64,000 nucleotides of DNA from contig NZ_JACYFS010000002.1 in the NCBI RefSeq assembly GCF_014837145.1, positions 469,024-533,023 of the forward strand, given 5' to 3'. This stretch comes from Chryseobacterium caseinilyticum (GTDB taxonomy: Bacteria > Bacteroidota > Bacteroidia > Flavobacteriales > Weeksellaceae). Below are positions 24,739 to 36,183 of the stretch, one piece after another; position 1 is the stretch's first letter; each line of letters begins with the position of its first letter. The translations under genes and the position numbers were made by a program. Under the pieces are notes generated by a model. That model did not search any database. It had not been told where the DNA came from and saw only the letters and a list, made by a program, of their open reading frames with translations.

Positions 24739-24999
24739 ATGGTCACATTATCCCTACTCACTAAAGAAGATCTTCAGGACTTTAAGAAAGAGCTCCTGCA
24801 GGAAATTACCACTCTGTTTGAAAACATAGGCGGTACACAAAAAAAATGGCTCAGAACGTCAGAAGTTAAAAAGTTGTTGAATCTCTCATCCGGTACTTTA
24901 CAAAACCACAGGATTAACGGAACGCTCACATATAAAAAGCTAGGGGGCAGTCTGTATTACAGTTATGATGAAATCCAAAAATTAATGCAGTCGGAATAA
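24739..24999 (+). CDS. Helix-turn-helix domain protein (element-encoded)
   Basis: This 86-residue protein carries a MerR-like helix-turn-helix (HTH_17 type) in WLRTSEVKKLLNLSSGTLQNHRINGTLTYKKLGGSLYYSYDEIQKLM. Such small proteins are found as excision or transfer regulators on Bacteroidota conjugative transposons. The ATG at 24739 is chosen; an in-frame TTG at 24694 would add 15 residues that look like untranslated leader. It is followed after 27 bases by a second HTH protein of the same type. Confidence 0.8.
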   Translation: MVTLSLLTKEDLQDFKKELLQEITTLFENIGGTQKKWLRTSEVKKLLNLSSGTLQNHRINGTLTYKKLGGSLYYSYDEIQKLMQSE

Positions 25000-25026
25000 T
25001 TGCAATCAATCTAAAAACCTACAATT

Positions 25027-25341
25027 ATGCACATCGAAAGATCAGAATTTATCGCGTGGATGGAAAGAATTATGGAACGATTTGATATCCTGAAAGATTC
25101 CATTGTTAGAAAGCAGCTACAAAGTACAGAAATCGACGGAGAACAATTACTGGATAACCAGGATGTTTTGCAGCTCTTGAGAATCAGTTCCAGATCACTG
25201 CAAAGATACCGGTCAGATAAAAAGCTGCCCTACTACAAGATCAGTGGGAAGCTTTACTATAAGAAGTCAGATGTTGAACAGTTTATCCGAAATAACTTCC
25301 ACAGTGGGCTTCGGATTACAGGGAAAGATAATGACAAATAA
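25027..25341 (+). CDS. Helix-turn-helix domain protein (element-encoded), second copy
   Basis: This 104-residue protein has the same type of MerR-like HTH: LLDNQDVLQLLRISSRSLQRYRSDKKLPYYKISGKLYYKKSDVEQFI, preceded by a short N-terminal helix. It resembles the gene just upstream in layout but is clearly divergent. Proteins of this pair are typical xis-like or rteC-region regulators in CTn-type elements; the exact role here is not known. Confidence 0.8.
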   Translation: MHIERSEFIAWMERIMERFDILKDSIVRKQLQSTEIDGEQLLDNQDVLQLLRISSRSLQRYRSDKKLPYYKISGKLYYKKSDVEQFIRNNFHSGLRITGKDNDK

Positions 25342-25416
25342 TTCCTCTCGCTTTCAAAGATTAAACAATCAGTTAAAAGCTAAATATTTTCGTATTCACA
25401 TTTAAACACTACAGTA

Positions 25417-26883
25417 ATGAGCGAAACCAATCAAAGAGAAATTCCTGACTTCGAAGAACTGTCTGATATTTTACTGTTTCACAATAAGAAAAGAATGAAG
25501 ATTGAGGCTGTGACAGGAATCGATAATAAAGGCAATTTAAAAACAGTGGCTCCTACCAAAAGAAATCAAAACCAGTTTATGAGGGTTGATAAATCGGGTG
25601 ACCTGTTTTCTAATTTCTTTTCCAACTTTTTCAGCCAGTTAAAAAATCCTACTCAATTCTCTTTTTTTAAAGTTCCGGCATCAGACGCAGAAACCAAAGC
25701 CAAAGAACTGCAGGAAAAAATAAATAGGCCTACTAAGGAAAACCAAGAACAACTTGACTCTACAGAAGTACAATTACCAAAAACAGATAAAACAGAAAAA
25801 ACAATTCAAATGGAAGCAAAAGAGCCAACCACACAAAACAATGAGTACCGATATAATCCTGCACAGATTGATTGGGACATGATGTCCAATCTGGGTCTCA
25901 GTAAAGAAAGACTGGAAAAACTAGATATTTTAGATCCACTACTCAAAGGGTACAAAACCAATGATTTAATTTCGATCAGTCTCAACTTTGAGGGTGCAGT
26001 CACCAAATTGGATGCCCGACTTTCGCTTCAGCAAAATGAAGAAGGAAAAGTGACTATGGCGATTCACGGTATCAGAAAGGAGCCCCAGCTTAATTTCCCA
26101 TTTTTCGGACATCAATTTACTGAGGACGATAAGAAAAACCTGTTAACAACTGGAAATATGGGTCGTGTCGTGGAATTGAAACATTTTAAAACAGGCGAAC
26201 CCATTCCATCCATTATCAGTGTAGACCGACTCACCAATGAGTTGATTGCTTTAAAAACCCAATACATTAGAATCCCTGACGAAGTTAAAGGAGTTACGCT
26301 GGATGATCAGCAGAAACAGACTTTGCTTGAAGGAAAGCCGCTCTACATTGAAGGAATGATTTCTAAAAAGGGAGAATCTTTTAATGCGACTGTTCAGTAC
26401 AATGCCGACAAGAGATACGTAGAATTTCTTTTTGACAGAACCCAGCACAAAGGTCAGTCTCATACAGTAACTCAAGATCAAAAACAAGATCAAAAACAAT
26501 CTCCAAGCAAAAATGTGGAGGCACCTAAAAATTTCAGAGGAAAAGATCTTGATCAGGAACAGTACAGCAAATTCAAAGCAGGAGAGACAGTGTACATAAA
26601 AGGATTAAAAGACAATAAAGGAAAGGAATACCAGGGATATATCACCTTTAATCAGGAAACTTCGAAAACAGAGTTTTCATTCACCAATCCTAACCAATTA
26701 AGAGAAAAAGCCACACCTTCTGAGGATCACAAAACACAGACTGCGGTTAATTCAGGAGGCAAAACAAATGAAGCAACCAAAAATATCAAAGAACCGCTAA
26801 AGCCAAAACAGAAAGAACCTGCAAATAAACAGCAGGATGATCAGCAGAAAAAACCAACCCGATTAAAGGGGAGAAGAGTATAA
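25417..26883 (+). CDS. DUF4099/DUF3945 domain protein
   Basis: This 488-residue hydrophilic protein is a regular part of Bacteroidota mobile elements. The central region (about 145-225) has the NPAQIDWDMMSNLGLSKERL start typical of DUF4099. Two DUF3945-like repeats follow, readable in LDDQQKQTLLEGKPLYIEGM..YVEFLFD and LDQEQYSKFKAGETVYIKGL..EFSFTNP. The C-terminus is a low-complexity Lys/Gln/Thr region ending in RLKGRRV, likely nucleic-acid binding. Function is unknown; the family is linked to topoisomerase and helicase genes, as here. Confidence 0.78.
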   Translation: MSETNQREIPDFEELSDILLFHNKKRMKIEAVTGIDNKGNLKTVAPTKRNQNQFMRVDKSGDLFSNFFSNFFSQLKNPTQFSFFKVPASDAETKAKELQEKINRPTKENQEQLDSTEVQLPKTDKTEKTIQMEAKEPTTQNNEYRYNPAQIDWDMMSNLGLSKERLEKLDILDPLLKGYKTNDLISISLNFEGAVTKLDARLSLQQNEEGKVTMAIHGIRKEPQLNFPFFGHQFTEDDKKNLLTTGNMGRVVELKHFKTGEPIPSIISVDRLTNELIALKTQYIRIPDEVKGVTLDDQQKQTLLEGKPLYIEGMISKKGESFNATVQYNADKRYVEFLFDRTQHKGQSHTVTQDQKQDQKQSPSKNVEAPKNFRGKDLDQEQYSKFKAGETVYIKGLKDNKGKEYQGYITFNQETSKTEFSFTNPNQLREKATPSEDHKTQTAVNSGGKTNEATKNIKEPLKPKQKEPANKQQDDQQKKPTRLKGRRV

Positions 26884-26951
26884 GAATAGATGTCTAATCT
26901 TCCAATCATTTTATCACTTCATCAAAATCACAACTACCAATCAGTATTATT

Positions 26952-29054
26952 ATGAAAGCAATTATCGCAGAAAAACCCAGCGTTGCGAGAGAAATCGCCC
27001 AGCTTCTCAATATCAAAGAGCAAAAAAACGGTTATCTAACGGGGAATGGCTACTGTATTACATGGGCATTGGGACATCTTGTCTCACTGGCCATGCCGGA
27101 AGATTATAGTATTCCCTCTTTTCACAGAGAATCTTTACCCATAATTCCACATCCTTTCCAGCTCACCCGAAAGAAGATCAAAAAAGGAAAATCTTACCCA
27201 CCTGACCCAATGGCAGCAAAACAGCTTAAGATTATTAAAGAAGTCTTTGACCAGTGCAGTAGTATTATTGTAGCGACCGATGCAGGGCGGGAGGGAGAGT
27301 TGATTTTCAGATATATCTATGAGTATCTGAAATGTAAAAAACCGTTTGAAAGACTTTGGATCAGTTCACTGACAGAAAAAGCAATTGCTGCAGGATTCCG
27401 GAAATTAAAGCCTGGAAAGGATTTCGACGGATTGTACAGCGCAGGAAAGATAAGAAATGAAGCGGATTGGCTGGTGGGGATCAATGCTTCACAGGCTTTG
27501 ACTATTTCAGCAGGCAACGGACTTTATTCTTTGGGCAGAGTTCAGACCCCGACACTTGCATTGATCTGCAAAAGATTCCGGGAACATCAGAATTTTAACG
27601 CTAAAAGATACTGGCAGATTCAATTGAAACATCGAAAAAGTTTTATTGACTTTAAGAGTGATTCATCGGATCACTGGGAAGATAAAAAATCAGCTGAACA
27701 AATTTTTAAATCCATTGAGCGGGAAGGAAAGGCTGAGGTTGTGGATGTACACAAGAAAACAATTTCAGAATCTGCCCCTTTGCTTTTTGACCTTACTGCT
27801 TTACAAAAAGAAGCGAACCGCAAATTTAGTTTTTCAGCGGATGAGACTCTGCAGATTGCTCAAAGTCTGTACGAGAAAAAATTCATCACCTACCCAAGAA
27901 CCGGAAGCCGGTACATTCCTGAAGATGTCTGGTCAGAAATTCCTGAACTCGTAAGATGTCTGAGGAATCATGAGAAATTTAAAAAAGCATCTTCCATGCT
28001 CCATTTTGGAAGTTTTAACAAAAAGATTGTAAATGATGCTAAAGTTACAGATCATCACGGATTATTGATAACCGGTAAAATTCCTTCATCATTATCCGCA
28101 CAGGAAAATTCAGTATACGACCTGATTGCTTTCAACCTTTTGGAGACCTTGTCTGATGACTGTATCAAAGAGCAGCACTGCATAATGTTAAAAGTACATC
28201 ATTATAAGTTCCATTCAAAAGCTATAAAAATGCAGCAAAGGGGCTGGCGCTCCGTGAAAGGAATCCTGTCACTAGAAGCAAATGACAATACTGAAGAAAT
28301 CCTTTTTGAATTCCCGGATGTCAAAACCGGAGATGATTTAAAAATTTCTCATTTAGAAATTCAGGAAAAATCGACTCAGCCGGCAAAACTCTACACGGAA
28401 GCAGATGTATTATCGGCGATGGAACATGCAGGAAAACATATCGATAATGAAGAACAGCAAAAAGTTATACAAAATTTTGGAATAGGTACCCCTGCAACAA
28501 GAGCATCAATCATTGAAACCTTGCTAAAAAGAGATTATATCCAGCGCCAAAAAAAGAAAATTATACCTACTCAAAAAGGGTTGCACATTTATGAACTGGT
28601 TAAAGATAAAAAGATTGCGAACGTAGAGATGACTGCTGAGTGGGAGATGGCACTTTATGAAATAGAGAGAGGACAAATGGATGCGGAACAGTTCCTCAAT
28701 AACATTAAAGAATATACTTCTCAGATCACTGCTGAACTATTATCACTGCTCATTCCAAAAGAAGAAGTTCCCAAGCTCACCTGTCCAAAATGTAGAAGTC
28801 ACGAATTAATTATTAATGATAAAGTATTTAAATGCCCTAATGAAATATGTTCGTGGATTCAATTTCGTCAAGTCTGCGGTATTCAGCTTTCTGTCAATGA
28901 TATCTGCCTGCTGATTGAAAAAGGCAGGACTGCTCTCATTAAAAATATGATAAGTAAGGCAGGAAAAACGTTTGAAGCATTTATTGTTCTGGAATCTGAC
29001 GTCACGACAAGATTTGAATTTCCGAAAAAAAAGGTTTTAGATAAGATTCCATAA
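26952..29054 (+). CDS. topB: Type IA DNA topoisomerase (TopB/topoisomerase III-like)
   Basis: This 700-residue enzyme should relax or decatenate DNA by single-strand passage. The N-terminal TOPRIM domain begins MKAIIAEKPSVAREIAQLL, with ATDAGREGELIFRYI supplying the acidic metal ligands. The catalytic tyrosine is Tyr314 in KFITYPRTGSRYIPED. A C-terminal zinc-ribbon is suggested by CPKCRSHELIINDKVFKCPNEICSW. Element-borne TopB enzymes are standard in Bacteroidota ICEs and may help strand transfer or replication. It sits between DUF3945 and DUF1896 genes in one direction. Confidence 0.93.
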   Translation: MKAIIAEKPSVAREIAQLLNIKEQKNGYLTGNGYCITWALGHLVSLAMPEDYSIPSFHRESLPIIPHPFQLTRKKIKKGKSYPPDPMAAKQLKIIKEVFDQCSSIIVATDAGREGELIFRYIYEYLKCKKPFERLWISSLTEKAIAAGFRKLKPGKDFDGLYSAGKIRNEADWLVGINASQALTISAGNGLYSLGRVQTPTLALICKRFREHQNFNAKRYWQIQLKHRKSFIDFKSDSSDHWEDKKSAEQIFKSIEREGKAEVVDVHKKTISESAPLLFDLTALQKEANRKFSFSADETLQIAQSLYEKKFITYPRTGSRYIPEDVWSEIPELVRCLRNHEKFKKASSMLHFGSFNKKIVNDAKVTDHHGLLITGKIPSSLSAQENSVYDLIAFNLLETLSDDCIKEQHCIMLKVHHYKFHSKAIKMQQRGWRSVKGILSLEANDNTEEILFEFPDVKTGDDLKISHLEIQEKSTQPAKLYTEADVLSAMEHAGKHIDNEEQQKVIQNFGIGTPATRASIIETLLKRDYIQRQKKKIIPTQKGLHIYELVKDKKIANVEMTAEWEMALYEIERGQMDAEQFLNNIKEYTSQITAELLSLLIPKEEVPKLTCPKCRSHELIINDKVFKCPNEICSWIQFRQVCGIQLSVNDICLLIEKGRTALIKNMISKAGKTFEAFIVLESDVTTRFEFPKKKVLDKIP

Positions 29055-29095
29055 TTCTACACATTTTACTGACTCATCGTTTAAATACCGCCGTC

Positions 29096-29533
29096 ATGAA
29101 CAAACAAAAACCAGATTTATCCTACTTTGCTTTACGACTGAAAGAGTTTCTGTCTGTAAGCTTTCCCGAGAAATCAAATGATTTTAGATTCATCACTATG
29201 CGATCAAAACTTGCAGAAAGCGCATATGAAAATGCATTTAAAGAAGGTCATTCTAACTCCTATTGCACTGAGGTTTCAGAATCTATTTTATTTGAAGAAT
29301 TAATTTTCTCGAAATATGATCTCCTTTTTAATGTTATCTGCAATGAATTCAGTCTGGTAATAGATGATGAGGATATCCGACCATTAGCACTACAGATGTT
29401 GTCCGAATGCGAATCTGTTTTTTCAGGATATGATTTTAATGAAAATTTTGAGGACAGCTCAGATTATGATGTACTGTATACAGAACTGACCGGAAGTATA
29501 CAAATTTGGATTGAGGATCATGGGCTTCAATAA
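29096..29533 (+). CDS. DUF1896 family protein
   Basis: This 145-residue acidic protein matches DUF1896 through [22 protein letters not shown], then [46 protein letters not shown]. The family is found almost only in Bacteroidota conjugative elements, directly before the large methylase-helicase gene, as here, and has no known activity. Its end overlaps the start of the next gene by 14 bases, which suggests translational coupling. Confidence 0.82.
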   Translation: MNKQKPDLSYFALRLKEFLSVSFPEKSNDFRFITMRSKLAESAYENAFKEGHSNSYCTEVSESILFEELIFSKYDLLFNVICNEFSLVIDDEDIRPLALQMLSECESVFSGYDFNENFEDSSDYDVLYTELTGSIQIWIEDHGLQ

Positions 29534-32500
29534 ACATCGTCATTTAGAGGACAATCTGGAAGCTTTGCGTCTGGTTTTTAGCTTGGAGAAGGAAAAACGC
29601 AGAGCAACAGCATCTGAAGTTGAAGTTTTAAAACGATACTCAGGTTTTGGAGGATTAAAATTCGTGCTTAATTCTGCTACCACGAAAGATGCTGAAAGAT
29701 ATTGGACGAAATCAGAATTACCTTTTTTACCACTTACAAAAAATCTTCATCAACTTCTGCAGGAATATTCAACCAGTGAAAAGGAATATATCCGTCTCGT
29801 AGACAGTCTGCGAAATTCTGTTTTGACGGCTTTTTATACTCCTCCTCAATTGATCAATAGTATTGCTGATATTATACACGGTGAAGGAATTTTATTTCAA
29901 AAATTTTTAGAACCCTCAGCAGGTACCGGTGCTTTTATCAGGTCCTTTACAGCTAACTATGACAGTGTTCCATTTTCTCAATCTGGCACGATCCCTTTGA
30001 ACCATTCTCTAAAGATTACTGCTTACGAAAAAGATATCCTGACAGGTAAGATTTTGAAACAACTTTACCCTGAAAGTCAGATTAACATAGAAGGTTTTGA
30101 AGACATACCAGAGCATCATCAGGAAACTTTTGATCTTGTAGCCAGCAATATTCCTTTTGGCGACAACTCTGTATTTGATCTGTCCTATTTAAAAGGTCGG
30201 GATTCAGCTCGTGTACAGTCAGCAAGAGCAATTCATAATTATTTTTTCATGAAGGGTTCTGACATGTTACGGGATGGAGGACTCCAAATATACATCACCT
30301 CGCAAGGTGTATTGAACAGTCCAAAAAATGAGTTGATACGGGCAGCATTAATGAGAGAAAATAATCTGATTTCAGCAATTCGGCTGCCCAATAATTTATT
30401 CAGTGATCATTCAGGAACTGACGTAGGCAGCGATTTGGTTATACTTCAGAAGAATAAACAAAAAACACAGCTTTCAGACTTTGAAACGCTTTTCGTGCAA
30501 AGTCAAACCACCTCAGAAAATGGTTCGGTCAACATCCTTTTTCAGGATCGAAAGCGTGTTGTTCATACATCCTTCAAGGAGGGTACGGATATGTACGGAA
30601 AGCCAGCCATAGTTTATCACCATGCTGGTGGACTGGAAGGAATTTCCAATGATGTAAAGAATATTCTTACCGAGGACTTATCAATCAACTTTGATAGGAA
30701 ATTATATGATTCCATCCCTAAGATCAATTCTTATCATCAAATAAAAACTGAGACTTCGAAATTCAGCAATGAAATGTTTGCAAGTTCAACGCCGTTAAAA
30801 ACTTCTTCCACCCCGGCTGATAAGTCACTCACTGATGTTCAGTTGAGTCTGTTCACGTGGTTTGAGTCAGAAGAAGCCCCAACATCTGCAAACCCAATTA
30901 CCGCAAAAAAGAATAATCAGTTACAAACCAAAAATACTGCTTACAATAGCAAAGATATCAACCGATCAGACAAAAGGAGAAGGGGTTATCATGCTGCAAG
31001 ACAGCTGGAATTATTCAATCTGCCTGATGAGCTTGACATCAAGAAAGAAAACGATCAGGATCTTTTTATAAATCAGGAAGCTGCTAATAAAAGCTTTACT
31101 CAGCTACAAGATTCAGAAAACTTCGAACCGCATGAATTTACAGAAAAACTGCATCCTTTCTACCGAAATGAATGTTTAGTCATAACTGACGACAAAGTCG
31201 GATATCTTAAAGGCTTTGACAGCGGGAATAACACAGTCTATTTTCATCCATTACAACTTCCAATGAAACAGAAATTGAGAACTGAGCAATATATCAAAGT
31301 TCGCGATGCTTATCATCAGCTGTATCAGCGAGAATCCGAGACGCAGGTTGAGCACAAAGAACTAAGGGATATTTTGAATAGGCATTATGATGATTTTATC
31401 AGACAATTCGGTCATTTAAATACAGGTGAAAATATCAAATTAATTAAGACCGACAGCGCTGGAAAAGAAGTTCCTTACCTGGAGAGAGCAGTTGGTGGAA
31501 TAGTACATAAAGCAGACCTATTCTACAGACCTGTTTCTTTTTCGGAGATACAGACCACCGTAGAAAATCCGGACGAAGCGCTGGCTGCATCATTAAACAA
31601 AACCGGAACTGTAGATCTCGATTTTATGTCTCAAATCAGCGGGTTAAGTAATGAACACCTCAAAGACTCTTTGAAAGACCGGTTATTTTTAAACCCTCTG
31701 ACAAAACAATATGAGATTGCCGAGCGTTGGATTTCAGGAAATGTGATAGAAAAAACATTCGAAATTGATCAATACGTTTCCAATCATCCGCAGGACAGCG
31801 AGGCAAAACGAAGTTTAGAAGTTTTAAAAGATTCCCATCCCAAGAGAATTGAATTTGAAGAACTGGATTTCAACCTGGGTGAGCGGTGGATTCCTATTGG
31901 TATTTATAATCATTTTGCTTCCCATCTTTTTGATACCGAGGTGCGAATTACCTATTCTGAGAGTTCAGATGATTTCTCAGTGAAATGCGATCATAAAAAT
32001 ATAATCATTAATGATAAGTACGCTGTAAAATCTGAAAGCAGGACATTTGACGGTGTTGCACTGCTAAAAAATGCCTTGGTTAATACGACCCCAGATATCA
32101 CCAAAAAAATTTATATTGATGATAGGGAAGTAAAAGTTCGTGATATGGAAGCAATACAGATGGCTAATGCAAAGATCGATGAAATCCGTAAAGCTTTTAC
32201 AGATTATTTATATGCTCAGAACGATGAATTTAAATCCAGGTTAACAGACCAGTACAACAATACCTTTAATTGTTTTATCCGACCACAATATAGCGGGAGC
32301 CATCAGCAGTTTCCGGGTCTTGACAGAAAAGCATTGGGAATTGACGATCTGTACTCCAGTCAGAAAGATGCGGTATGGATGATCAAGCTTAACGGAGGTG
32401 CGATCTGTGACCATGAAGTCGGGGCAGGGAAGACATTGATTATGTGTACTGCAGCCCAAGAGATGAAACGCTTAGGACTTGCCCGTAAACCTATGATTAT

Positions 32501-34937
32501 TGGATTAAAGGCTAATGTTCATGAAATCGCAGAAACCTACCGTACTGCGTACCCGTCTGCAAAATTATTATATCCCGGAAAAGAAGATTTTACTCCCCAA
32601 AAAAGGTTGCGCATGTTTGGAGATATTAAAAATAATGACTGGGACTGCATCATTCTAACGCATGACCAGTTCGGAATGATTCCCCAGTCTCCGGAACTGC
32701 AAAAAGAGATTTTAGAAAACGAACTTAAAAGCGTTGAACAGAATTTGTCAGCTTTGGAAGCTCAGGGAAGAGAGATCTCCAGAGCCATGCTCAAAGGGGT
32801 GCTGGTAAGAAAACAGAATCTGGAAGTCAAATTGAAGACATTAGCCCATGATATTGACAACAGAAAGGACGAAGTGGTTGATTTTAAAATGATGGGCATT
32901 GATCATCTGTTGGTTGATGAGAGTCATCGATTCAAAAACCTGATGTTCAATACACGGCACGACCGGATTGCCGGATTGGGCAATATGCAGGGAAGCCAAA
33001 AGGCGATGAACCTGCTTTTTGCAATCCGTACCATACAGGAACGTACCGGAAAAGATATGGGTGCAACGTTTCTTTCGGGTACTACCATCAGCAACTCTTT
33101 AACGGAACTGTATTTACTTTTTAAATATCTTCGTCCAAAAGCTCTGGAAAAACAGGGCATCAACTGCTTTGACGCATGGGCAGCCATCTACGCGCGTAAA
33201 ACCACTGATTATGAATTTTCAGTAGCCAATAATATTGTCCAGAAAGAACGGTTTCGGTATTTCATCAAAGTTCCTGAACTGGCACAGTTCTATTCAGAAA
33301 TTACAGATTACCGGACTGCAAGGGATATTGGGATAGACAGACCAGAAAAAAATGAAATCCTGCATCATATTCCACCCACTCCCGATCAGGAAAAATTTAT
33401 CAAAAATTTAATGGAGTTTGCAAAATCCGGCAATGCGGTTCTTTTAGGCAGGGAGCCACTCTCACCATCAGAGGAAAAAGCAAAAATGTTGATCGCAACC
33501 GACTATGCAAGAAAAATGTCACTGGATATGCGGATGATCAGTGACGACTATTCAGATCATCCTGACAGTAAAGCTTCTCAGTGTGCAAAAATAATCTCTG
33601 ACTACTACCATCGGTTCAATGCTCAGAAAGGTACTCAATTTGTGTTTTCAGATCTGGGAACCTATAAACCGAATCTGTGGAATGTCTATTCAGAGATAAG
33701 AAGAAAACTGAAAGATGATTACGGCATCCCACCCGGCGAAATCAGATTTATACAGGAAGCAAAAAACGATAAGCAGAGAAAAGATATTATTAACTCGATG
33801 AATGAAGGCAGAGTTCGAATATTATTCGGCTCAACAGATATGCTGGGAACGGGAGTCAACGCTCAAAAAAGAGCAGTAGCCATTCATCATCTTGATACCC
33901 CTTGGAGACCCAGCGATCTGGCTCAGAGAGACGGCAGAGCAATACGCAAGGGCAATGAGGTTGCCAAACATTTTGCGGCTAATAAAGTAGATGTGATTAT
34001 TTATGCTGTGGATAAATCTTTGGACAGTTATAAATTTAATCTTTTGTATAATAAACAGCTGTTCATCGATCAGCTAAAGAACAACAGTTTAAATAAACGC
34101 ACTATTGATGAAGGAAGTATGGATGAAAAGTCAGGAATGAACTTTTCGGAATATGTTGCAATATTATCCGGAAATACCGATCTTTTGGAAAAAGCCAAAC
34201 TGGAAAAGATGATTCACGGTTTGGAAAGTGAACGACATTCTTTTAATCGTTCCAGGATGAGTTCCAGACACAAACTCGAAGATCTCTCAGCATCGTTAGA
34301 AAGTTCCAGCTCAAAATTACATAGAATGAAAACTGACCGCGACAATCTGCAGAAAAGAATCCAGCATACAGCAGACGGAAATATTGCCAATCCTGTTCAA
34401 CTGATAGGTCTTCGTGGCAATGCAGATTTAAAATCCATAGGTGTGAAACTAAATGAAATTTCTTCAAAGGCGAGGACGACAGGGCAGTATCAGGAGATTG
34501 GAGATCTCTATGGTTTCAGGTTATTGGTCAAAACAGAAATCTCTGAAAAGGAGGGAATTGACATTAAAATAAACCGTTTTTTTATCACTGGTGAAGGCAA
34601 TATCAAATACTCCCATAATAATGGTCTGATTGCTTCCGATCCCAAACTTGCATCAATGAATTTTCTAAATGCATTGGAAAAACTTCCCGCACTCATCCAG
34701 CATGAAGAGAAAAAAGTAATTCAGTTGAATTCCGACATTCCTATTCTTAAAGAGATTGTCAACAGCATTTGGCAGAAAGAAACTTTGTTAACGAATTATA
34801 AAAATGACTTAGCTACGATAGAACGGAAGATTCAGTTGACCCTGACAGATCATTCAAAAGCTCAAAACTCTGAAGAAACCAGCGAAAAATTACAAAAATT
34901 TACGGATACAAAACCACCTAGTATTAAGATCAACTAG
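29520..34937 (+). CDS. Giant N6-adenine methylase/SNF2-type helicase fusion protein
   Basis: This 1805-residue protein joins a gamma-type DNA methyltransferase and a superfamily 2 helicase. The AdoMet-binding motif EPSAGTGAF begins at residue 131, and the catalytic NPPY-like motif is NIPF (210-213, SNIPFGD). In the helicase part, Walker A GAGKT is at 968-972, Walker B DESH at 1133-1136, and motif [13 protein letters not shown] starts at 1469. A coiled-coil-like region follows (about 1560-1680). Relatives include the DarB protein of phage P1, which protects DNA against restriction on entry. A similar anti-restriction role for this element is plausible but unproven. The ATG at 29520 is preferred over the TTG at 29511. 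Confidence 0.88.
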   Translation: MGFNKHRHLEDNLEALRLVFSLEKEKRRATASEVEVLKRYSGFGGLKFVLNSATTKDAERYWTKSELPFLPLTKNLHQLLQEYSTSEKEYIRLVDSLRNSVLTAFYTPPQLINSIADIIHGEGILFQKFLEPSAGTGAFIRSFTANYDSVPFSQSGTIPLNHSLKITAYEKDILTGKILKQLYPESQINIEGFEDIPEHHQETFDLVASNIPFGDNSVFDLSYLKGRDSARVQSARAIHNYFFMKGSDMLRDGGLQIYITSQGVLNSPKNELIRAALMRENNLISAIRLPNNLFSDHSGTDVGSDLVILQKNKQKTQLSDFETLFVQSQTTSENGSVNILFQDRKRVVHTSFKEGTDMYGKPAIVYHHAGGLEGISNDVKNILTEDLSINFDRKLYDSIPKINSYHQIKTETSKFSNEMFASSTPLKTSSTPADKSLTDVQLSLFTWFESEEAPTSANPITAKKNNQLQTKNTAYNSKDINRSDKRRRGYHAARQLELFNLPDELDIKKENDQDLFINQEAANKSFTQLQDSENFEPHEFTEKLHPFYRNECLVITDDKVGYLKGFDSGNNTVYFHPLQLPMKQKLRTEQYIKVRDAYHQLYQRESETQVEHKELRDILNRHYDDFIRQFGHLNTGENIKLIKTDSAGKEVPYLERAVGGIVHKADLFYRPVSFSEIQTTVENPDEALAASLNKTGTVDLDFMSQISGLSNEHLKDSLKDRLFLNPLTKQYEIAERWISGNVIEKTFEIDQYVSNHPQDSEAKRSLEVLKDSHPKRIEFEELDFNLGERWIPIGIYNHFASHLFDTEVRITYSESSDDFSVKCDHKNIIINDKYAVKSESRTFDGVALLKNALVNTTPDITKKIYIDDREVKVRDMEAIQMANAKIDEIRKAFTDYLYAQNDEFKSRLTDQYNNTFNCFIRPQYSGSHQQFPGLDRKALGIDDLYSSQKDAVWMIKLNGGAICDHEVGAGKTLIMCTAAQEMKRLGLARKPMIIGLKANVHEIAETYRTAYPSAKLLYPGKEDFTPQKRLRMFGDIKNNDWDCIILTHDQFGMIPQSPELQKEILENELKSVEQNLSALEAQGREISRAMLKGVLVRKQNLEVKLKTLAHDIDNRKDEVVDFKMMGIDHLLVDESHRFKNLMFNTRHDRIAGLGNMQGSQKAMNLLFAIRTIQERTGKDMGATFLSGTTISNSLTELYLLFKYLRPKALEKQGINCFDAWAAIYARKTTDYEFSVANNIVQKERFRYFIKVPELAQFYSEITDYRTARDIGIDRPEKNEILHHIPPTPDQEKFIKNLMEFAKSGNAVLLGREPLSPSEEKAKMLIATDYARKMSLDMRMISDDYSDHPDSKASQCAKIISDYYHRFNAQKGTQFVFSDLGTYKPNLWNVYSEIRRKLKDDYGIPPGEIRFIQEAKNDKQRKDIINSMNEGRVRILFGSTDMLGTGVNAQKRAVAIHHLDTPWRPSDLAQRDGRAIRKGNEVAKHFAANKVDVIIYAVDKSLDSYKFNLLYNKQLFIDQLKNNSLNKRTIDEGSMDEKSGMNFSEYVAILSGNTDLLEKAKLEKMIHGLESERHSFNRSRMSSRHKLEDLSASLESSSSKLHRMKTDRDNLQKRIQHTADGNIANPVQLIGLRGNADLKSIGVKLNEISSKARTTGQYQEIGDLYGFRLLVKTEISEKEGIDIKINRFFITGEGNIKYSHNNGLIASDPKLASMNFLNALEKLPALIQHEEKKVIQLNSDIPILKEIVNSIWQKETLLTNYKNDLATIERKIQLTLTDHSKAQNSEETSEKLQKFTDTKPPSIKIN

Positions 34938-35046
34938 TGTATACATCTGCACAAATCTCACACTTTAAGCAAAAATCAGTTGTAGGTTTAAGCTTGTTTT
35001 TTCAAATTGTTAAATATTTGATGGTGAGTACATTGTAAGCAGTAAA

Positions 35047-36183
35047 TTAATAGTTCGGCTTCGGGCTAGCTGTCATATTAAGAAGTGGCTTTGCATACAT
35101 CAGAAGAAAATTATTTTTCAAAGCCGTGTCCGACTTGTCTATCCTGGATTCCAGACGACTCAAAAAAAAGTTTTTTTCTTCCTCAGTGTACTTTGATGAG
35201 CTTGATATTTTTCCTTCAAGCAAATCTTTCGCTATAAATTGTGACGGCCAAAGTTTGTAGTTTTTAAGAATTGAGTGATCTATGATTTTTGCTATTGACT
35301 GGAGTTGCTGATTTTTATTCTGTGAAGCTGGAAGTAAGTCTAATTCATGATCAAGAACTTCTCCTGCGTGCAGATGTATTCTCTTTTTCTGTCCCAGGAC
35401 TCCCTGCAGTATTGATGTAAAGTCTTCGTTATCCGCCTTTATGTATTTTTCATTTTTTGACTGTGCAATTAACTGTGGCATTTTTAGTACATCGGTAGGA
35501 TCCAACTCGTATGAAATGGATACAGGCACAATTTTCAGTTTTTTAAAGAAGCTGTAAAGTGGTTCTTTGTCTGCGTTCAAAGCCAACATCTTTAATACTC
35601 CCGGATTCGTTCGGTCGTCACCGTCTTTGGTGCGCCCTTCCTTCTGTGCAATCCAAACAGAACGGTTATCCTCTTTGAGAAGTTTACAGATATATTGCGA
35701 AAGCAACGTTGAACTCTCAAGCTGGCTTCTTACGGGTAAACCTCTCCTAACCAAAAAATTCCGGTTCAGTTTTGCAATTTTCTGAAGAAAATCTTTTTTA
35801 ACAAGGTTGTCACCTATCGCTGAAGATGTCATTATGCAACCTGAGTCCATCAATGCTAAATTGAGAAGACATGTATCAAGTACAATATCTCTGTGATTGG
35901 AAATGTAGAGGTATGATGTGTTCTTATCCAGTTTCTCAAATCCTGAAGTGGTAAAATCCTCACAACTTTCTTTTAGTATTTGTCTGATGGTTTTGGATAT
36001 GAACTGATGCTGAAAATCGTGTACGGTATTTATTTTTTTAAATTCTTCCAGCCAGAAGCATTCTTTAGACTCAGGAAAAGTGAACTGCATTAAGGAATTC
36101 ATCATCGGATGATCAGCGATAGTTTTTAATGCGTCATTAACTTCATTATCATAGTAGGATCTGATTGCATCGAACTGGTTCAT
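35047..36183 (-). CDS. 1-acyl-sn-glycerol-3-phosphate acyltransferase-like protein
   Basis: This 378-residue protein belongs to the PlsC-type acyltransferases that transfer acyl groups to glycerophosphate lipids or related acceptors. The catalytic His/Asp box is NHRDIVLD (His97, Asp103), with the spacing form common in Bacteroidota cytoplasmic members, and the EGRTKDGDD motif (182-190) corresponds to the acceptor-binding EGTR box. No membrane helix is evident. The ATG at 36183 is chosen over a TTG at 36240, which would add 19 residues. It stands alone between the island and the MFS gene, so it may be host DNA. Confidence 0.75.
   Translation of the reverse strand: MNQFDAIRSYYDNEVNDALKTIADHPMMNSLMQFTFPESKECFWLEEFKKINTVHDFQHQFISKTIRQILKESCEDFTTSGFEKLDKNTSYLYISNHRDIVLDTCLLNLALMDSGCIMTSSAIGDNLVKKDFLQKIAKLNRNFLVRRGLPVRSQLESSTLLSQYICKLLKEDNRSVWIAQKEGRTKDGDDRTNPGVLKMLALNADKEPLYSFFKKLKIVPVSISYELDPTDVLKMPQLIAQSKNEKYIKADNEDFTSILQGVLGQKKRIHLHAGEVLDHELDLLPASQNKNQQLQSIAKIIDHSILKNYKLWPSQFIAKDLLEGKISSSSKYTEEEKNFFLSRLESRIDKSDTALKNNFLLMYAKPLLNMTASPKPNY

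Larger units (their letters stand above)
18691..34937. mobile_element. Genomic island (ICE-derived) next to tRNA-Asp, carrying arsenic resistance
   Basis: The stretch starts after the last tRNA-Asp with repeated sites, a tyrosine recombinase and a short RadC-like gene, carries an arsenic operon as cargo, and ends with HTH, DUF3945, topoisomerase, DUF1896 and methylase-helicase genes typical of Bacteroidota conjugative elements. No relaxase, coupling protein or tra genes are present. The right boundary is unknown; no second copy of the tRNA-Asp 3' end was found in the window, so the end given here is simply the last clearly element-type gene. Confidence 0.7.
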
